Shown here: one piece after another, positions 33,832 through 46,497 of the stretch
Layout: the number at the start of each line of letters is the position of its first letter
Numbering within the stretch: position 1 is the stretch's first letter
Origin: Escarpia spicata
Taxonomy: Eukaryota; Annelida; Polychaeta; Sabellida; Siboglinidae
Length of the DNA stretch: 64,000 nt
Direction of reading: 5' to 3'
NCBI GenBank assembly: GCA_963995525.1
Contig: OZ023206.1
Span: 62,246,994-62,310,993, forward strand
Made by a program: the position numbers and the translations under genes
Notes under the pieces: generated by a model
What the model saw: the letters and a program-made list of their open reading frames with translations, nothing else
Databases searched by the model: none
Told to the model about the DNA's origin: nothing

Positions 33832-34200
33832 TCGGCTATGTATGTGTGTAGTTCAGTACAGAGATGATTGCCTGTTATCTATGTGTGTAGTTCAGTACAG
33901 AGATGTTAGCCTGTTATGTCGGTATGTAGTTCAGTAAAAACGTTAGTCGGTTATGTATGTGTGTAGTTCAGTAAAAACGTTAGTCGGTTATGTATGTGTG
34001 TAGTTCAGTAAAAAACGTTAGTCGGTTATGTATGTGTGTAGTTCAGTAAAAACGTTAGTCAGATATGTATGTGTATAGTTCAGTAGAGACGTTAGATGGT
34101 AATGCATGTGAGTAGTTCAGAAGATACGTTAGCCAGTTATGTATATGTGTGGTTCAGTAGAGATGATAGGCATTTATATCTGTGTGTAGTTCAGTACAAA
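33832..34200 (+). repeat. 37-bp tandem repeat block, unit 7
   Basis: Same copies as unit 3 and unit 6. Confidence 0.9.
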
Positions 34201-34327
34201 GATGTTAATGTACTCAGACCAACTAGTTGCGCAAACGAAACACTCTAGTTTGGCCAACACGCTGAACGAATCGAACTATAGATACGAGTTGTACAAACGA
34301 AACACTACACTTAACGGGTTATGGCGT

Positions 34328-35089
34328 GAGATTCCATCAAAAAGATGGAATTCCATCAGAATGGACGTGTTACCTTGTGAGATTCCATCAAAGAGATGGA
34401 ATTCCATCAGAATAGACGTGTTATCGCGTAAGATTTCATCAAAGAGATGGAATTCCATCAGAATAGACGTGTTATCGCGTAAGATTCCATCAATAAGATG
34501 GAATTCCATCAGAATAGACGTGTTATCGCGTAAGATTCCATCAAAAAGATGGAATTCCATCAGAATAGACGTGTTATCGCGTAAGATTCCATTAAAAAGA
34601 TGGAATTCCATCAGAATAGATGTGTTATCGCGTAAGATTCCATCAAAAAGATGGAATTCCATCAGAATAGACGTGTTATCGCGTAAGATTCCATCAAAAA
34701 GATGGAATTCCATCAGAATAGAGGTGTTATCGCGTAAGATTCCATCAAAAAGATGGAATTCCATCAGAATAGACGTGTTATCGCGTAAGATTCCGTCAAA
34801 AAGATGGAATTCCATCAGAATAGACGTGTTATCGCGTAAGATTCCGTCAAAAAGATGGAATTCCATCAGAATATACGTGTTATCGCGTAAGATTCCATCA
34901 AAAAGATGGAATTCCATCAGAATAGACGTGTTATCGCGAAAGATTCCATCAAAAAGATGGAATTCCATCAGAATAGACGTGTTATCGCGTAAGATTCCGT
35001 CAAAAAGATGGAATTCCATCAGAATAGACGTGTTATCGCGTAAGATTCCGTCAAAAAGATGGAATTCCATCATACCATATGTGTTATCG
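34328..35089 (+). repeat. 51-bp minisatellite, unit 7 (15 copies)
   Basis: Fifteen copies in the same variant order as units 3 and 6. Confidence 0.95.
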
Positions 35090-35090
35090 C

Positions 35091-35415
35091 AGTAGTAGCA
35101 GAGTACTAGTCGTAGTAGTAGTCGTAGTAGTAGTAGTAGTAGTCGTAGTAGTCGTAGTACTAGTAGTAGTAGTAGTCGTAGTAGTAGTAGTAGTAGTAGT
35201 AATAGTAGTCGTAGTCGTAGTAGTAGTAGTAGTCGTTGTAATAGTAGTAGTCGTAGTAGTAGTAGTAGTCGTAGTAGTAGTAGTTGTCGTAGTACTAGTA
35301 GTAGTAGTAGTACTAGTCGTATTAGTAGTAGTCGTAGTCGTAGTCGTAGTAGTAGTAGTAGGAGTTGTAGTAGTCGTAGTAGTAGTAGTCGTAGTAGTAG
35401 TAGTCGTAATAGTAA

Positions 35416-35455
<40 letters not shown>

Positions 35456-35456
35456 C

Positions 35457-35488
<32 letters not shown>

Positions 35489-35606
35489 CGTAGTAGTAGT
35501 AGTAGTCGTAGTAGTAGTAGTAGTAGTCGTAGTAGTAGTAGTAGTCGTACTAGTAGTATTCGTAGTAGTAGTAGTAGTCGTAGTAGTAGTAGTAGTAGTA
35601 GTAGTC

Positions 35607-35644
<38 letters not shown>

Positions 35645-36020
35645 TGTCGTAGTACTAGTAGTAGTAGTGGTAGTAGTAGTAGTAGTAGTAGTTGTCGTAG
35701 TACTACTACTAGTAGTAGTAGTAGTCGTAGTAGTAGTAGTCGTAGTAGTAGTAGTCGTAGTCGTAGTCGTAGTAGTAGTAGTAGTAGTAGGAGTAGTAGT
35801 AGTCGTAGTAGTATTAGTCGTAATAGTAGTAGTAGTAGTCGTAGTAGTCATAGTAGTAGTAGTGGTAGTAGTAGTAGTAGTAGTCGTAGTAGTAGTAGTA
35901 GTCGTAGTAGTAGTAGTAGTAGTCGTAGTAGTAGTAGTAGTCGTCGTAGTAGTAGTAGTAGTCGTACTAGTAGTAGTCGTAGTAGTGGTAGTAGTCGTAG
36001 TAGTAGTAGTAGTAGTAGTC

Positions 36021-36057
<37 letters not shown>

Positions 36058-36154
36058 TAGTAGTAGTCATACAAGTAGTAGCAGTAGTAGTAGTAGTCGT
36101 AGTAGTAGTAGTCGTAGTAGTAGTAGCAGTAGTAATTGTAGTCGTAGTAGTAGC

Positions 36155-36206
<52 letters not shown>

Positions 36207-36207
36207 A

Positions 36208-36247
<40 letters not shown>

Positions 36248-36363
36248 CGTAGTAGTAGTAGTCGTATTAGTAGTAGTAGTCGTAGTAGTAGTAGTAGTAG
36301 TCGTAGTAGTCGTAGTAGTAGTAGTAGTAGTAGTCGTAGTACTAGTGTAGCTGTAGTAGTAGT
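35091..36363. repeat. AGT/CGT trinucleotide tract, unit 7 (1.3 kb)
   Basis: Type-A tract, a few triplets shorter than in unit 3 near 36200-36250. Confidence 0.95.
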
Positions 36364-37523
36364 AAATTTTATGTTTTGTCCCTCTGGGACAAAGACATAA
36401 AATTTTCGCGAGGTTAACCCCAACTTGTTGTCTCTATCTTACCTAATTAGATATTTTTACCCGCTAGATGGCGCCATCATATAGGGTAGTACTTCAATTA
36501 TCCACTTGGGGGCGCTACACCGGATATGATGTCATACCGGAAGTCACTTGACTGTCATGGCGGCCTCAACTAGGGACGCTACGCCGGAAGTAACGTCGTA
36601 CCGGAAGTTATTTGACTGTCATGGTGGCCTCTATGCTTTCTGTATTCCTCGAAGTGTGTCAACGAATAGAGATCTATCAATACTCTGAATAATTACATTG
36701 GTGTCCACTGAGTGGCGTTGGGAACCATGATGGTCACCTCTTTGAACGAAGTCCTGTCAGGTGGTTGTCCTTACATGTTATTGACATAGGCGTTTACGAT
36801 CACAGCAGTTTTCAAATTCGCTTGCTATGGCAGCCTCTACTAGGGACGCTACGCCGGAAGTGACCTTTATGTTCTGTCTAACTGTTATAAAAGGCCTGCG
36901 TCTGTTTTTTGTGATCATTATATCTTACATTTTGGAAGATGAACAACATGAATAGTGCTAACGTCCGACAAGTGATTTTGCTACCGAAGGCGCAGCCTTC
37001 TCCGGCTACGGGCCTACTCGATCTCTCGACCCCGTCAAGCAACCTGGACCATCAGCCAACGACCATTTCAACGTCCAATTCGACGAACAAACCAATTTCG
37101 TCTCTTTTTTCTTATACATACCAGTTGACCATTCATTATTTAGCTCATTCCTTCACTGTTTCAGCGTCAAGAAAAGGAGTGTATTGCTGCAAACGTCGCT
37201 ACTTCTCCCTCTTCTCCCCTGTTGCGGCAAATATCGGCCCTCAAAGCGACTGTCTCTACTGCTGAACACACCCAAGCAGTGGAAGGAGAAACGACGATAG
37301 TCTGTACATAGTAGAGTTGAACTTACTTCAAATGGGTGCCTGTTTGGAAACTGGTTTGAAATGATATTCGCTGTGCAAGTCGGATCTACTCTACAGGCCT
37401 TGCTTTTGAATTGTCTACAATCCGTGATCTTTCGGCACGCCCACGTGACCTTTCGGCACATTCACTAACTATATAAGCGCTGTGTTTTGTCAATTGGCAC
37501 ATCATTCGTATTACGATGCCATC

Positions 37524-37979
37524 ATGCCTAACATCATGTTGAAGACACCTTATTTCCGACCTTGCGATGCAGCAGACTCGAGCAATGAGGACGAGCCAAC
37601 GAACCGCTCCATCATGCCGGTGACCAGCCATCCTTCCGTGTCGACGGAATCAGAGGGCGAGGACATCTGGTACACTAGGCTCTGCGATGTGCCAACTTCC
37701 GCTCCTGACGATGTCACAATTTCTGCCGACACGACAGATGTGACAACTTCCGCTCCTGACGATGTCGGAACTTCTGGCGATAAGACCGATGTGACAACTT
37801 CTATCGATGGTACCAAAGTAACAACGACCGCTCCTGAAGACGTCACAACTTCTACTCACGTGACCAATGTCACAATCTTTGGGTTAGCATTAGGATTAGG
37901 GTTGGGGTTCAGCTTAGGATTTCGGTCAGCGTTAGGGGTAGGGTTAGGATTAGCCTTAGCATCAAAATTAGTTCCATAA
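37524..37979 (+). CDS. Hypothetical 151-aa protein, unit 8 copy
   Basis: P2-driven copy (TATA 37470). Its protein sequence is the same as the unit 4 copy. Confidence 0.33.
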   Translation: MPNIMLKTPYFRPCDAADSSNEDEPTNRSIMPVTSHPSVSTESEGEDIWYTRLCDVPTSAPDDVTISADTTDVTTSAPDDVGTSGDKTDVTTSIDGTKVTTTAPEDVTTSTHVTNVTIFGLALGLGLGFSLGFRSALGVGLGLALASKLVP

Positions 37980-38299
37980 CCAAGGTGTGCAAAGCTGAAC
38001 ACTCAAGACGACACTATCTATGTGTAGTATCAAGTATTGGTTCCAAGACTCGAAACAATGGCGAAACACTATGAAACATATGGTTCTGACATTAATGGAG
38101 GGTGTCCTGTAATTGCGGTATTGTCTTGTATACGATTAAACTTTGCAAGACTCTGTATCAATGTCTAGTCTCTGGTTCTTGTAGTTATGGAGCGTGACAT
38201 GTAAATACGTTTGTGTTGTTCACGAATAAAATGTGCAAACCTCATCTTGTGTCTTTTTCTTAGTGTAATGCAAAGCATATGTTGGGAACCTTCCTAATA

Positions 38300-38668
38300 T
38301 CGGCTATGTATGTGTGTAGTTCAGTACAGAGATGATTGCCTGTTATCTATGTGTGTAGTTCAGTACAGAGATGTTAGCCTGTTATGTCGGTATGTAGTTC
38401 AGTAAAAACGTTAGTCGGTTATGTATGTGTGTAGTTCAGTAAAAACGTTAGTCGGTTATGTATGTGTGTAGTTCAGTAAAAAACGTTAGTCGGTTATGTA
38501 TGTGTGTAGTTCAGTAAAAACGTTAGTCAGATATGTATGTGTATAGTTCAGTAGAGACGTTAGATGGTAATGCATGTGAGTAGTTCAGAAGAGACGTTAG
38601 CCAGTTATGTATATGTGTGGTTCAGTAGAGATGATAGGCATTTATATCTGTGTGTAGTTCAGTACAAA
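38300..38668 (+). repeat. 37-bp tandem repeat block, unit 8
   Basis: Same copies as unit 4. Confidence 0.9.
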
Positions 38669-38795
38669 GATGTTAATGTACTCAGACCAACTAGTTGCGC
38701 AAACGAAACACTCTAGTTTGGCCAACACGCTGAACGAATCGAACTATAGATACGAGTTGTACAAACGAAACACTACACTTAACGGGTTATGGCGT

Positions 38796-39257
38796 GAGAT
38801 TCCATAAAAAAGATGGAATTCCATCAGAATGGACGTGTTACCGTGTGAGATTCCATCAAAGAGATGGAATTCCATCAGAATAGACGTGTTATCGCGTAAG
38901 ATTTCATCAAAGAGATGGAATTCCATCAGAATATACGTGTTATCGCGTAAGATTCCATCAAAAAGATGGAATTCCATCAGAATAGACGTGTTATCGCGAA
39001 AGATTCCATCAAAAAGATGGAATTCCATCAGAATAGACGTGTTATCGCGTAAGATTCCATCAAAAAGATGGAATTCCATCAGAATAGAGGTGTTATCGCG
39101 TAAGATTCCATCAAAAAGATGGAATTCCATCAGAATAGACGTGTTATCGCGTAAGATTCCGTCAAAAAGATGGAATTCCATCAGAATAGACGTGTTATCG
39201 CGTAAGATTCCGTCAAAAAGATGGAATTCCATCATACCATATGTGTTATCGCAGTAG
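38796..39257 (+). repeat. 51-bp minisatellite, unit 8 (9 copies)
   Basis: Nine copies, with the same stop-creating CCATAAAAAAG first copy as unit 4. Confidence 0.95.
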
Positions 39258-39258
39258 T

Positions 39259-39831
39259 AGCAGAGTACTAGTCGTAGTAGTAGTCGTAGTAGTAGTAGTA
39301 GTAGTCGTAGTAGTCGTAGTTCTAGTAGTAGTAGTAGTCGTAGTAGTAGTAGTAGTAGTAGTAATAGTAGTCGTAGTCGAAGTAGTAGTAGTAGTCGTTG
39401 TAGTAGTAGTAGTCGTAGTAGTAGTAGTAGTCGTAGTAGTAGTAGTTGTCGTAGTACTAGTAGTAGTAGTAGTACTAGTCGTATTAGTAGTAGTCGTCGT
39501 CGTAGTCGTAGTCGTAGTAGTAGTAGGAGTTGTAGTAGTCGTAGTAGTAGTAGTCGTAGTAGTAGTAGTCGTAATAGTAGTAGTAGTAGTCGTAGTAGTA
39601 GTCGTAGTAGTAGTCGTAGTAGTATTAGTCGTAATAGTAGTAGTAGTAGTCGTAGTAGTCGTAGTAGTAGTAGTGGTAGTAGTAGTAGTAGTAGTCGTAG
39701 TAGTAGTAGTAGTCGTAGTAGTAGTAGTAGTAGTCGTAGTAGTAGTAGTAGTCGTCGTAGTAGTAGTAGTAGTCGTACTAGTAGTAGTCGTAGTAGTGGT
39801 AGTAGTCGTAGTAGTAGTAGTAGTAGTAGTC

Positions 39832-39892
<61 letters not shown>

Positions 39893-39959
39893 TAGTAGTA
39901 GTCGTAGTAGTAGTAGTCGTAGTAGTAGTAGCAGTAGTAGTTGTAGTCGTAGTAGTAGC

Positions 39960-39990
<31 letters not shown>

Positions 39991-40006
39991 GTAGTAGTAG
40001 TAGTAA

Positions 40007-40040
<34 letters not shown>

Positions 40041-40149
40041 CGTAGTAGTAGTCGTATTAGTAGTAGTAGTCGTAGTAGTAGTAGTAGTCGTAGTAGTCGT
40101 AGTAGTAGTAGTAGTAGTAGTCGTAGTACTAGTGTAGCAGTAGTAGTAG
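39259..40149. repeat. AGT/CGT trinucleotide tract, unit 8 (0.9 kb)
   Basis: Type-B tract. It differs from unit 4 near 39597-39615, where unit 4's GTAGGAGTAG reads GTAGTCGTAG, and near 39950-40060. Confidence 0.95.
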
Positions 40150-40725
40150 TAAATTTTATGTTTTGTCCCTCTGGGACAAAGACATAACATTTTCGCGAGG
40201 TTAACCCCAACTTGTTGTCTCTATCTTACCTAATTAGATATTTTTACCCGCTAGATGGCGCCATCATATAGGGTAGTACTTCAATTATCCACTTGGGGGC
40301 GCTACACCGGATGTGATGTCATACCGGAAGTCACTTGACTGTCATGGCGGCCTCAACTAGGGACGCTACGCCGGAAGTAACGTCGTACCGGAAGTTATTT
40401 GACTGTCATGGTGGCCTCTATGCTTTCTGTATTCCTCGAAGTGTGTCAACGAATAGAGATCTATCAATACTCTGAATAATTACATTGGTGTCCACTGAGT
40501 GGCGTTGGGAACCATGATGGTCACCTCTTTGAACGAAGTCCTGTCAGGTGGTTGTCCTTACATGTTATTGACATAGTCGTTTACGATCACAGCAGTTTTC
40601 AAATTCGCTTGCTATGGCAGCCTCTACTAGGGACGCTACGCCGGAAGTGACCTTTATGTTCTGTCTAACTGTTATAAAAGGCCTGCGTCTGTTTTTTGTG
40701 ATCATTATATCTTACATTTTGGAAG

Positions 40726-41457
40726 ATGAACAACATGAATAGTGCTAACGTCCGACAAGTGATTTTGGCCAACACGCTGAACGAATCGAACTATAGATAC
40801 GAGTTGTACAAACGAAACACTACACTTAACGGGTTATGGCGTGAGATTCCATCAAAAAGATGGAATTCCATCAGAATGGACGTGTTACCGTGTGAGATTC
40901 CATCAAAGAGATGGAATTCCATCAGAATAGACGTGTTATCGCGTAAGATTTCATCAAAGAGATGGAATTCCATCAGAATAGACGTGTTATCGCGTAAGAT
41001 TCCATCAATAACATGGAATTCCATCAGAATAGACGTGTTATCGCGTAAGATTCCATCAAAAAGATGGAATTCCATCAGAATAGACGTGTTATCGCGTAAG
41101 ATTCCATTAAAAAGATGGAATTCCATCAGAATATACGTGTTATCGCGTAAGATTCCATCAAAAACATGGAATTCCATCAGAATAGACGTGTTATCGCGAA
41201 AGATTCCATCAAAAAGATGGAATTCCATCAGAATAGACGTGTTATCGCGTAAGATTCCATCAAAAAGATGGAATTCCATCAGAATAGAGGTGTTATCGCG
41301 TAAGATTCCATCAAAAAGATGGAATTCCATCAGAATAGACGTGTTATCGCGTAAGACTCCCTCAAAAAGATGGAATTCCATCAGAATAGACGTGTTATCG
41401 CGTAAGATTCCGTCAAAAAGATGGAATTCCATCATACCATATGTGTTATCGCAGTAG
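40726..41457 (+). CDS. Fused frame from P1 into the 51-bp repeats, unit 9 (low support)
   Basis: Same 243-codon fusion as in unit 5, downstream of an intact P1 (TATA 40673). Both copies descend from one deletion event that was then duplicated, so they are not independent evidence of function. Confidence 0.25.
   Translation: MNNMNSANVRQVILANTLNESNYRYELYKRNTTLNGLWREIPSKRWNSIRMDVLPCEIPSKRWNSIRIDVLSRKISSKRWNSIRIDVLSRKIPSITWNSIRIDVLSRKIPSKRWNSIRIDVLSRKIPLKRWNSIRIYVLSRKIPSKTWNSIRIDVLSRKIPSKRWNSIRIDVLSRKIPSKRWNSIRIEVLSRKIPSKRWNSIRIDVLSRKTPSKRWNSIRIDVLSRKIPSKRWNSIIPYVLSQ
40843..41457 (+). repeat. 51-bp minisatellite, unit 9 (12 copies)
   Basis: Same variant copies in the same order as unit 5. Confidence 0.95.
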
Positions 41458-41458
41458 T

Positions 41459-41780
41459 AGCAGAGTACTAGTCGTAGTAGTAGTCGTAGTAGTAGTAGTA
41501 GTAGTCGTAGTAGTCGTAGTACTAGTAGTAGTAGTAGTCGTAGTAATAGTAGTAGTAGTAGTAATAGTAGTCGTAGTCGTAGTAGTAGTAATAGTCGTTG
41601 TAGTAGTAGTAGTCGTAGTAGTAGTAGTAGTCGTACTAGTAGTAGTTGTCGTAGTACTAGTAGTAGTAGTAGTAGTACTAGTCGTATTAGTAGTAGTCGT
41701 AGTCGTAGTCGTAGTAGTAGTAGTAGGAGTTGTAGTAGTCGTAGTAGTAGTAGTCGTAGTAGTAGTAGTCGTAATAGTAA

Positions 41781-41829
<49 letters not shown>

Positions 41830-41830
41830 C

Positions 41831-41865
<35 letters not shown>

Positions 41866-42295
41866 CGTAGTAGTAGTAGTAGTCGTAGTAGTAGTAGTAG
41901 TAGTCGTAGTAGTAGTAGTAGTAGTCGTACTAGTAGTATTCGTAGTAGTAGTAGTAGTCGTAGTAGTAGTAGTAGTAATAGTAGTCGTAGTAGTAGTAGT
42001 AGCAGTAGTAGTAGTTGTCGTAGTACTAGTAGTAGTAGTGGTAGTAGTAGTAGTAGTAGTTGTCGTAGTACTACTACTAGTAGTAGTAGTAGTCGTAGTA
42101 GTAGTAGTCGTAGTCGTAGTCGTAGTAGTAGTAGTAGTAGTAGTAGGAGTAGTAGTAGTCGTAGTAGTATTAGTCGTAGTAGTCGTAGTACTAGTAGTAG
42201 TAGTAGTCGTAGTACTAGTAGTAGTAGTAGTCATAGTAGTAGTAGTAGTAGTAGTAGTAATAGTAGTCGTAGTCGTAGTAGTAGTAGTAGTAGTC

Positions 42296-42339
<44 letters not shown>

Positions 42340-42439
42340 TGTCGTAGTACTAGTAGTAGTAGTAGTAGTAGTCGTAGTAGTAGTTGTCGTAGTAATACTA
42401 CTAGTAGTAGTAGTAGTCGTAGTAGTAGTAGTCGTAGTC

Positions 42440-42487
<48 letters not shown>

Positions 42488-42894
42488 CTAGTAGTAGTAG
42501 TAGGAGTAGTAGTAGTCGTAGTAATATTAGTCGTAATAGTAGTAGTAGTAGTAGTAGTAATAGTCGTAGTAGTCGTAGTAGTAGTAGTGGTAGTAGTAGT
42601 AGTAGTCGTATTAGCAGTAGTAGTCGTAGTAGTAGTAGTAGTAGTCGTAGTAGTAGTAGTAGTCGTCGTAGTAGTAGTAGTAGTCGTACTAGTGGTAGTC
42701 GTAGTAGTAGTAGTAGTCGTAGTCGTAGTAGTAGTAGTAGTAGTCGTATTAGTAGTAGTAGTAGTCGTAGTAGTAGTAGTAGTAGTAGTCGTAGTAGTAG
42801 TAGTCATACCAGTAGTAGCAGTAGTAGTAGTAGTCGTAGTAGTAGTAGTCGTAGTAGTAATAGTAGTAGTAGTTGTAGTCGTAGTAGTAGCAGC

Positions 42895-42963
<69 letters not shown>

Positions 42964-42982
42964 CGTATTAGTAGTAGTAGTC

Positions 42983-43014
<32 letters not shown>

Positions 43015-43041
43015 CGTAGTACTAGTAGCAGTAGTAGTAGT
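41459..43041. repeat. AGT/CGT trinucleotide tract, unit 9 (1.6 kb, chimeric)
   Basis: The start and end match unit 5, but the middle (about 42140-42300) is replaced by a different stretch with CGTAGTACTAGTAG and CATAGTAGT landmarks. This is a further rearrangement after the duplication. Confidence 0.9.
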
Positions 43042-44199
43042 AAATTTTATGTTTTGTCCCTCTGGGACAAAGACATAAAATTTTCGCGAGGTTAACCCCA
43101 ACTTGTTGTCTCTATCTAACCTAATTATACATTTTTACCCGCTAGATGGCGCCATCATATAGGGTAGTACTTCAATTATCCACTAGGGGGCGCTACCGGA
43201 TGTGATGTCATATCGGAAGTCACTTGACTGTCGTGGCGGCCTCTACTAGGGACGCTACGCCGGAAGTAACGTCGTACCGGAAGTTATTTGACTGACATGG
43301 TGGCCTCTATGCTTTCTGTATTCCTCGAAGTGTGTCAACGAATAGAGATCTATCAATACTCTGAATAATTACATTGGTGTCCACTGAGTGGCGTTGGGAA
43401 CCATGATGGTCACCTCTTTGAACGAAGTCCTGTCAGGTGGTTGTCCTTACATGTTATTGACATAGTCGTTTTCGATCACAGCAGTTTTCAAATTCGCTTG
43501 CTATGGCAGCCTCTACTAGGGACGCTATGTCGGAAGTGACCTTTATGTTCTGTCGAACTGTTATAAAAGGCCTGCGTCTGTTTTTTGTGATCATTATATC
43601 TTACATTTTGGAAGATGAACAACATGACTAGTGATAACGTCCGACAAGGGATTTTGCAATCGAAGGCGCAGCCTTCTCCCGCTACGGGCCTACTCGATCT
43701 CTCGACCCCGTCAAGCAACCTGGACCATCAGCCAACGACCATTTCAACGTCCAATTCGACGACCAAAACCAATTTCGTCTCTTTTTTCTTATACATACCA
43801 GTTGACCATTCATTATTAAGTTCATTCCTTCACTGTTTCAGCGTCAAGAAAAGGAGTGTATTGCTGCAAACGTCGTTACTTCTCCCTCTTCTCCCCTGTT
43901 GCGGCAAATATCGGCCCTCCAAGCGACTGTCTCTACTGCTGAACACACCCAAGCAGTGGAAGGAGAAACGACGACAGTCTTTACATAGTAGAGTTGAACT
44001 TACTTCAAATGATGTCTGTTTGTAAACTGGTTTGAACTGATATTTGCTGTCCAAGTCGTATCTACTCTACAGCCCGTGCTTTTGAATTGTCTACAATCCG
44101 TGATCTTTCGGCACGCCCACGTGACCTTTCGGCACATTCACTAACTATATAAGCGCTGTGTTTTGTCAATTGGCACATCATTCGTATTACGATGCCATC

Positions 44200-44655
44200 A
44201 TGCCTAACATCATGTTGAAGACACCTTATTTCCGACCTTGCGATGCAGCAGACTCGAGCAATGAGGACGAGCCAACGAACCGCTCCATCATGCCGGTGAC
44301 CAGCCATCCTTCCGTGTCGACGGAATCAGAGGGCGAGGACATCTGGTACACTAGGCTCTGCGATGTGCCAACTTCCGCTCCTGACGATGTCACAATTTCT
44401 GCCGACACGACAGATGTGACAACTTCCGCTCCTGACGATGTCGGAACTTCTGGCGATAAGACCGATGTGACAACTTCTATCGATGGTACCAAAGTAACAA
44501 CGACCGCTCCTGAAGACGTCACAACTTCTACTCACGTGACCAATGTCACAATTTTTGGGTTAGCATTAGGATTAGGGTTGGGGTTCAGCTTAGGATTTCG
44601 GTCAGCGTTAGGGGTAGGGTTAGGATTAGCCTTAGCATCAAAATTAGTTCCATAA
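44200..44655 (+). CDS. Hypothetical 151-aa protein, unit 10 copy
   Basis: P2-driven copy (TATA 44146) with STESEGED, unlike the other type-A copies, which have STKSEGED. The frame is intact. Confidence 0.33.
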   Translation: MPNIMLKTPYFRPCDAADSSNEDEPTNRSIMPVTSHPSVSTESEGEDIWYTRLCDVPTSAPDDVTISADTTDVTTSAPDDVGTSGDKTDVTTSIDGTKVTTTAPEDVTTSTHVTNVTIFGLALGLGLGFSLGFRSALGVGLGLALASKLVP

Positions 44656-44975
44656 CCAAGGTGTGCAAAGCTGAACACTCAAGACGACACTATCTATGTG
44701 TAGTATCAAGTATTGGTTCCAAGACTCGAAACAATGGCGAAACACTATGAAACATATGGTTCTGACATTAATGGAGGGTGTCCTGTAATTGCGGTATTGT
44801 CTTGTACACGATTAAACTTTGCAAGACTCTGTATCAATGTCTAGTCTCTGGTTCTTGTAGTTATGGAGCGTGACATGTAAATACGTTTGTGTTGTTCACG
44901 AATAAAAAAAGCAAACCTCATCTTGTGTCTTTTTCTTAGTGTAATGCAAAGCATATGTTGGGAACCTTCCTAATA

Positions 44976-45344
44976 TCGGCTATGTATGTGTGTAGTTCAG
45001 TACAGAGATGATTGCCTGTTATCTATGTGTGTAGTTCAGTACAGAGATGTTAGCCTGTTATGTCGGTATGTAGTTCAGTAAAAACGTTAGTCGGTTATGT
45101 ATGTGTGTAGTTCAGTAAAAACGTTAGTCGGTTATGTATGTGTGTAGTTCAGTAAAAAACGTTAGTCGGTTATGTATGTGTGTAGTTCAGTAAAAACGTT
45201 AGTCAGATATGTATGTGTATAGTTCAGTAGAGACGATAGATGGTAAAGCATGTGAGTAGTTCAGAAGAGACGTTAGCCATTTATGTATATGTGTGGTTCA
45301 GTAGAGATGATAGGCATTTATATCTGTGTGTAGTTCAGTACAAA
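44976..45344 (+). repeat. 37-bp tandem repeat block, unit 10
   Basis: Same copies as unit 4 with scattered changes (GACGATAGATGG, AAAGCATG, GCCATTTATG). Confidence 0.9.
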
Positions 45345-45471
45345 GATGTTAATGTACTCAGACCAACTAGTTGCGCAAACGAAACACTCTAGTTTGGCCA
45401 ACACGCTGAACGAATCGAACTATAGATACGAGTTGTACAAACGAAACACTACACTTAACGGGTTATGGCGT

Positions 45472-46086
45472 GAGATTCCATCAAAAAGATGGAATTCCAT
45501 CAGAATGGACGTGTTACCTTGTGAGATTCCATCAAAGAGATGGAATTCCATCAGAATAGACGTGTTATCGCGTAAGATTTCATCAAAGAGATGGAATTCC
45601 ATCAGAATAGACGTGTTATCGCGTAAGATTCCATCAAAAAGATGGAATTCCATCAGAATAGACGTGTTATCGCGTAAGATTCCATTAAAAAGATGGAATT
45701 CCATCAGAATATACGTGTTATCGCGTAAGATTCCATCAAAAAGATGGAATTCCATCAGAATAGACGTGTTATCGCGAAAGATTCCATCAAAAAGATGGAA
45801 TTCCATCAGAATAGACGTGTTATCGCGTAAGATTCCATCAAAAAGATGGAATTCCATCAGAATAGAGGTGTTATCGCGTAAGATTCCATCAAAAAGATGG
45901 AATTCCATCAGAATAGACGGGTTATCGCGTAAGATTCCATCAAAAAGATGGAATTCCATCAGAATAGACGTGTTATCGCGTAAGATTCCGTCAAAAAGAT
46001 GGAATTCCATCAGAATAGACGTGTTATCGCGTAAGATTCCGTCAAAAAGATGGAATTCCATCATACCATATGTGTTATCGCAGTAG
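45472..46086 (+). repeat. 51-bp minisatellite, unit 10 (12 copies)
   Basis: Twelve copies. One carries GACGGGTTATCG in place of GACGTGTTATCG near 45918. Confidence 0.95.
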
Positions 46087-46087
46087 T

Positions 46088-46406
46088 AGCAGAGTACTAG
46101 TCGTAGTAGTAGTCGTAGTAGTAGTAGTAGTAGTCGTAGTAGTCGTAGTACTAGTAGTAGTAGTAGTCGTAGTAGTAGTAGTAGTAGTAATAATAGTAGT
46201 CGTAGTCGTAGTAGTAGTAGTAGTCGTTGTAGTAGTAGTAGTCGTAGTAGTAGTAGTAGTCGTAGTAGTAGTAGTTGTCGTAGTACTAGTAGGAGTAGTA
46301 GTACTAGTCGTATTAGTAGTAGTCGTAGTCGTAGTCGTAGTAGTAGTAGTAGGAGTTGCAGTAGTCGTAGTAGTAGTAGTCGTAGTAGTAGTAGTCGTAA
46401 TAGTAA

Positions 46407-46464
<58 letters not shown>

Positions 46465-46465
46465 C

Positions 46466-46497
<32 letters not shown>

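Larger units (their letters stand above)
32392..36859 (+). repeat. Array unit 7 (B/A hybrid)
   Basis: The first about 130 bp is type B (AATAGTGCTAACG, AAGTGATTTTGCTACCG) and the rest is type A (CCCGCTACGGGCCTACTTG). The switch lies within 32516-32535. P1 TATA 32418; P1 frame 32471-32881; P2 TATA 33002; ORF 33056-33511; AATAAA 33757; 37-bp block 33832-34200; 51-bp block 34328-35089 (15 copies); tract 35091-36363; hairpin 36364; CTCF-like pair 36461/36502. Confidence 0.93.
36860..40646 (+). repeat. Array unit 8 (type B)
   Basis: Copy of unit 4. P1 TATA 36886; P1 frame 36939-37265; P2 TATA 37470; ORF 37524-37979; AATAAA 38225; 37-bp block 38300-38668; 51-bp block 38796-39257 (9 copies); tract 39259-40149; hairpin 40150; CTCF-like pair 40248/40289. 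Confidence 0.93.
40647..43535 (+). repeat. Array unit 9 (type C, deleted)
   Basis: Same 1740-bp deletion and same join as unit 5. P1 TATA 40673; fused frame 40726-41457; 51-bp block 40843-41457 (12 copies); tract 41459-43041; hairpin 43042; CTCF-like pair 43139/43180. The distal flank has small changes, such as CATATCGGAAG and GTCGTGGCGG. Confidence 0.92.
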
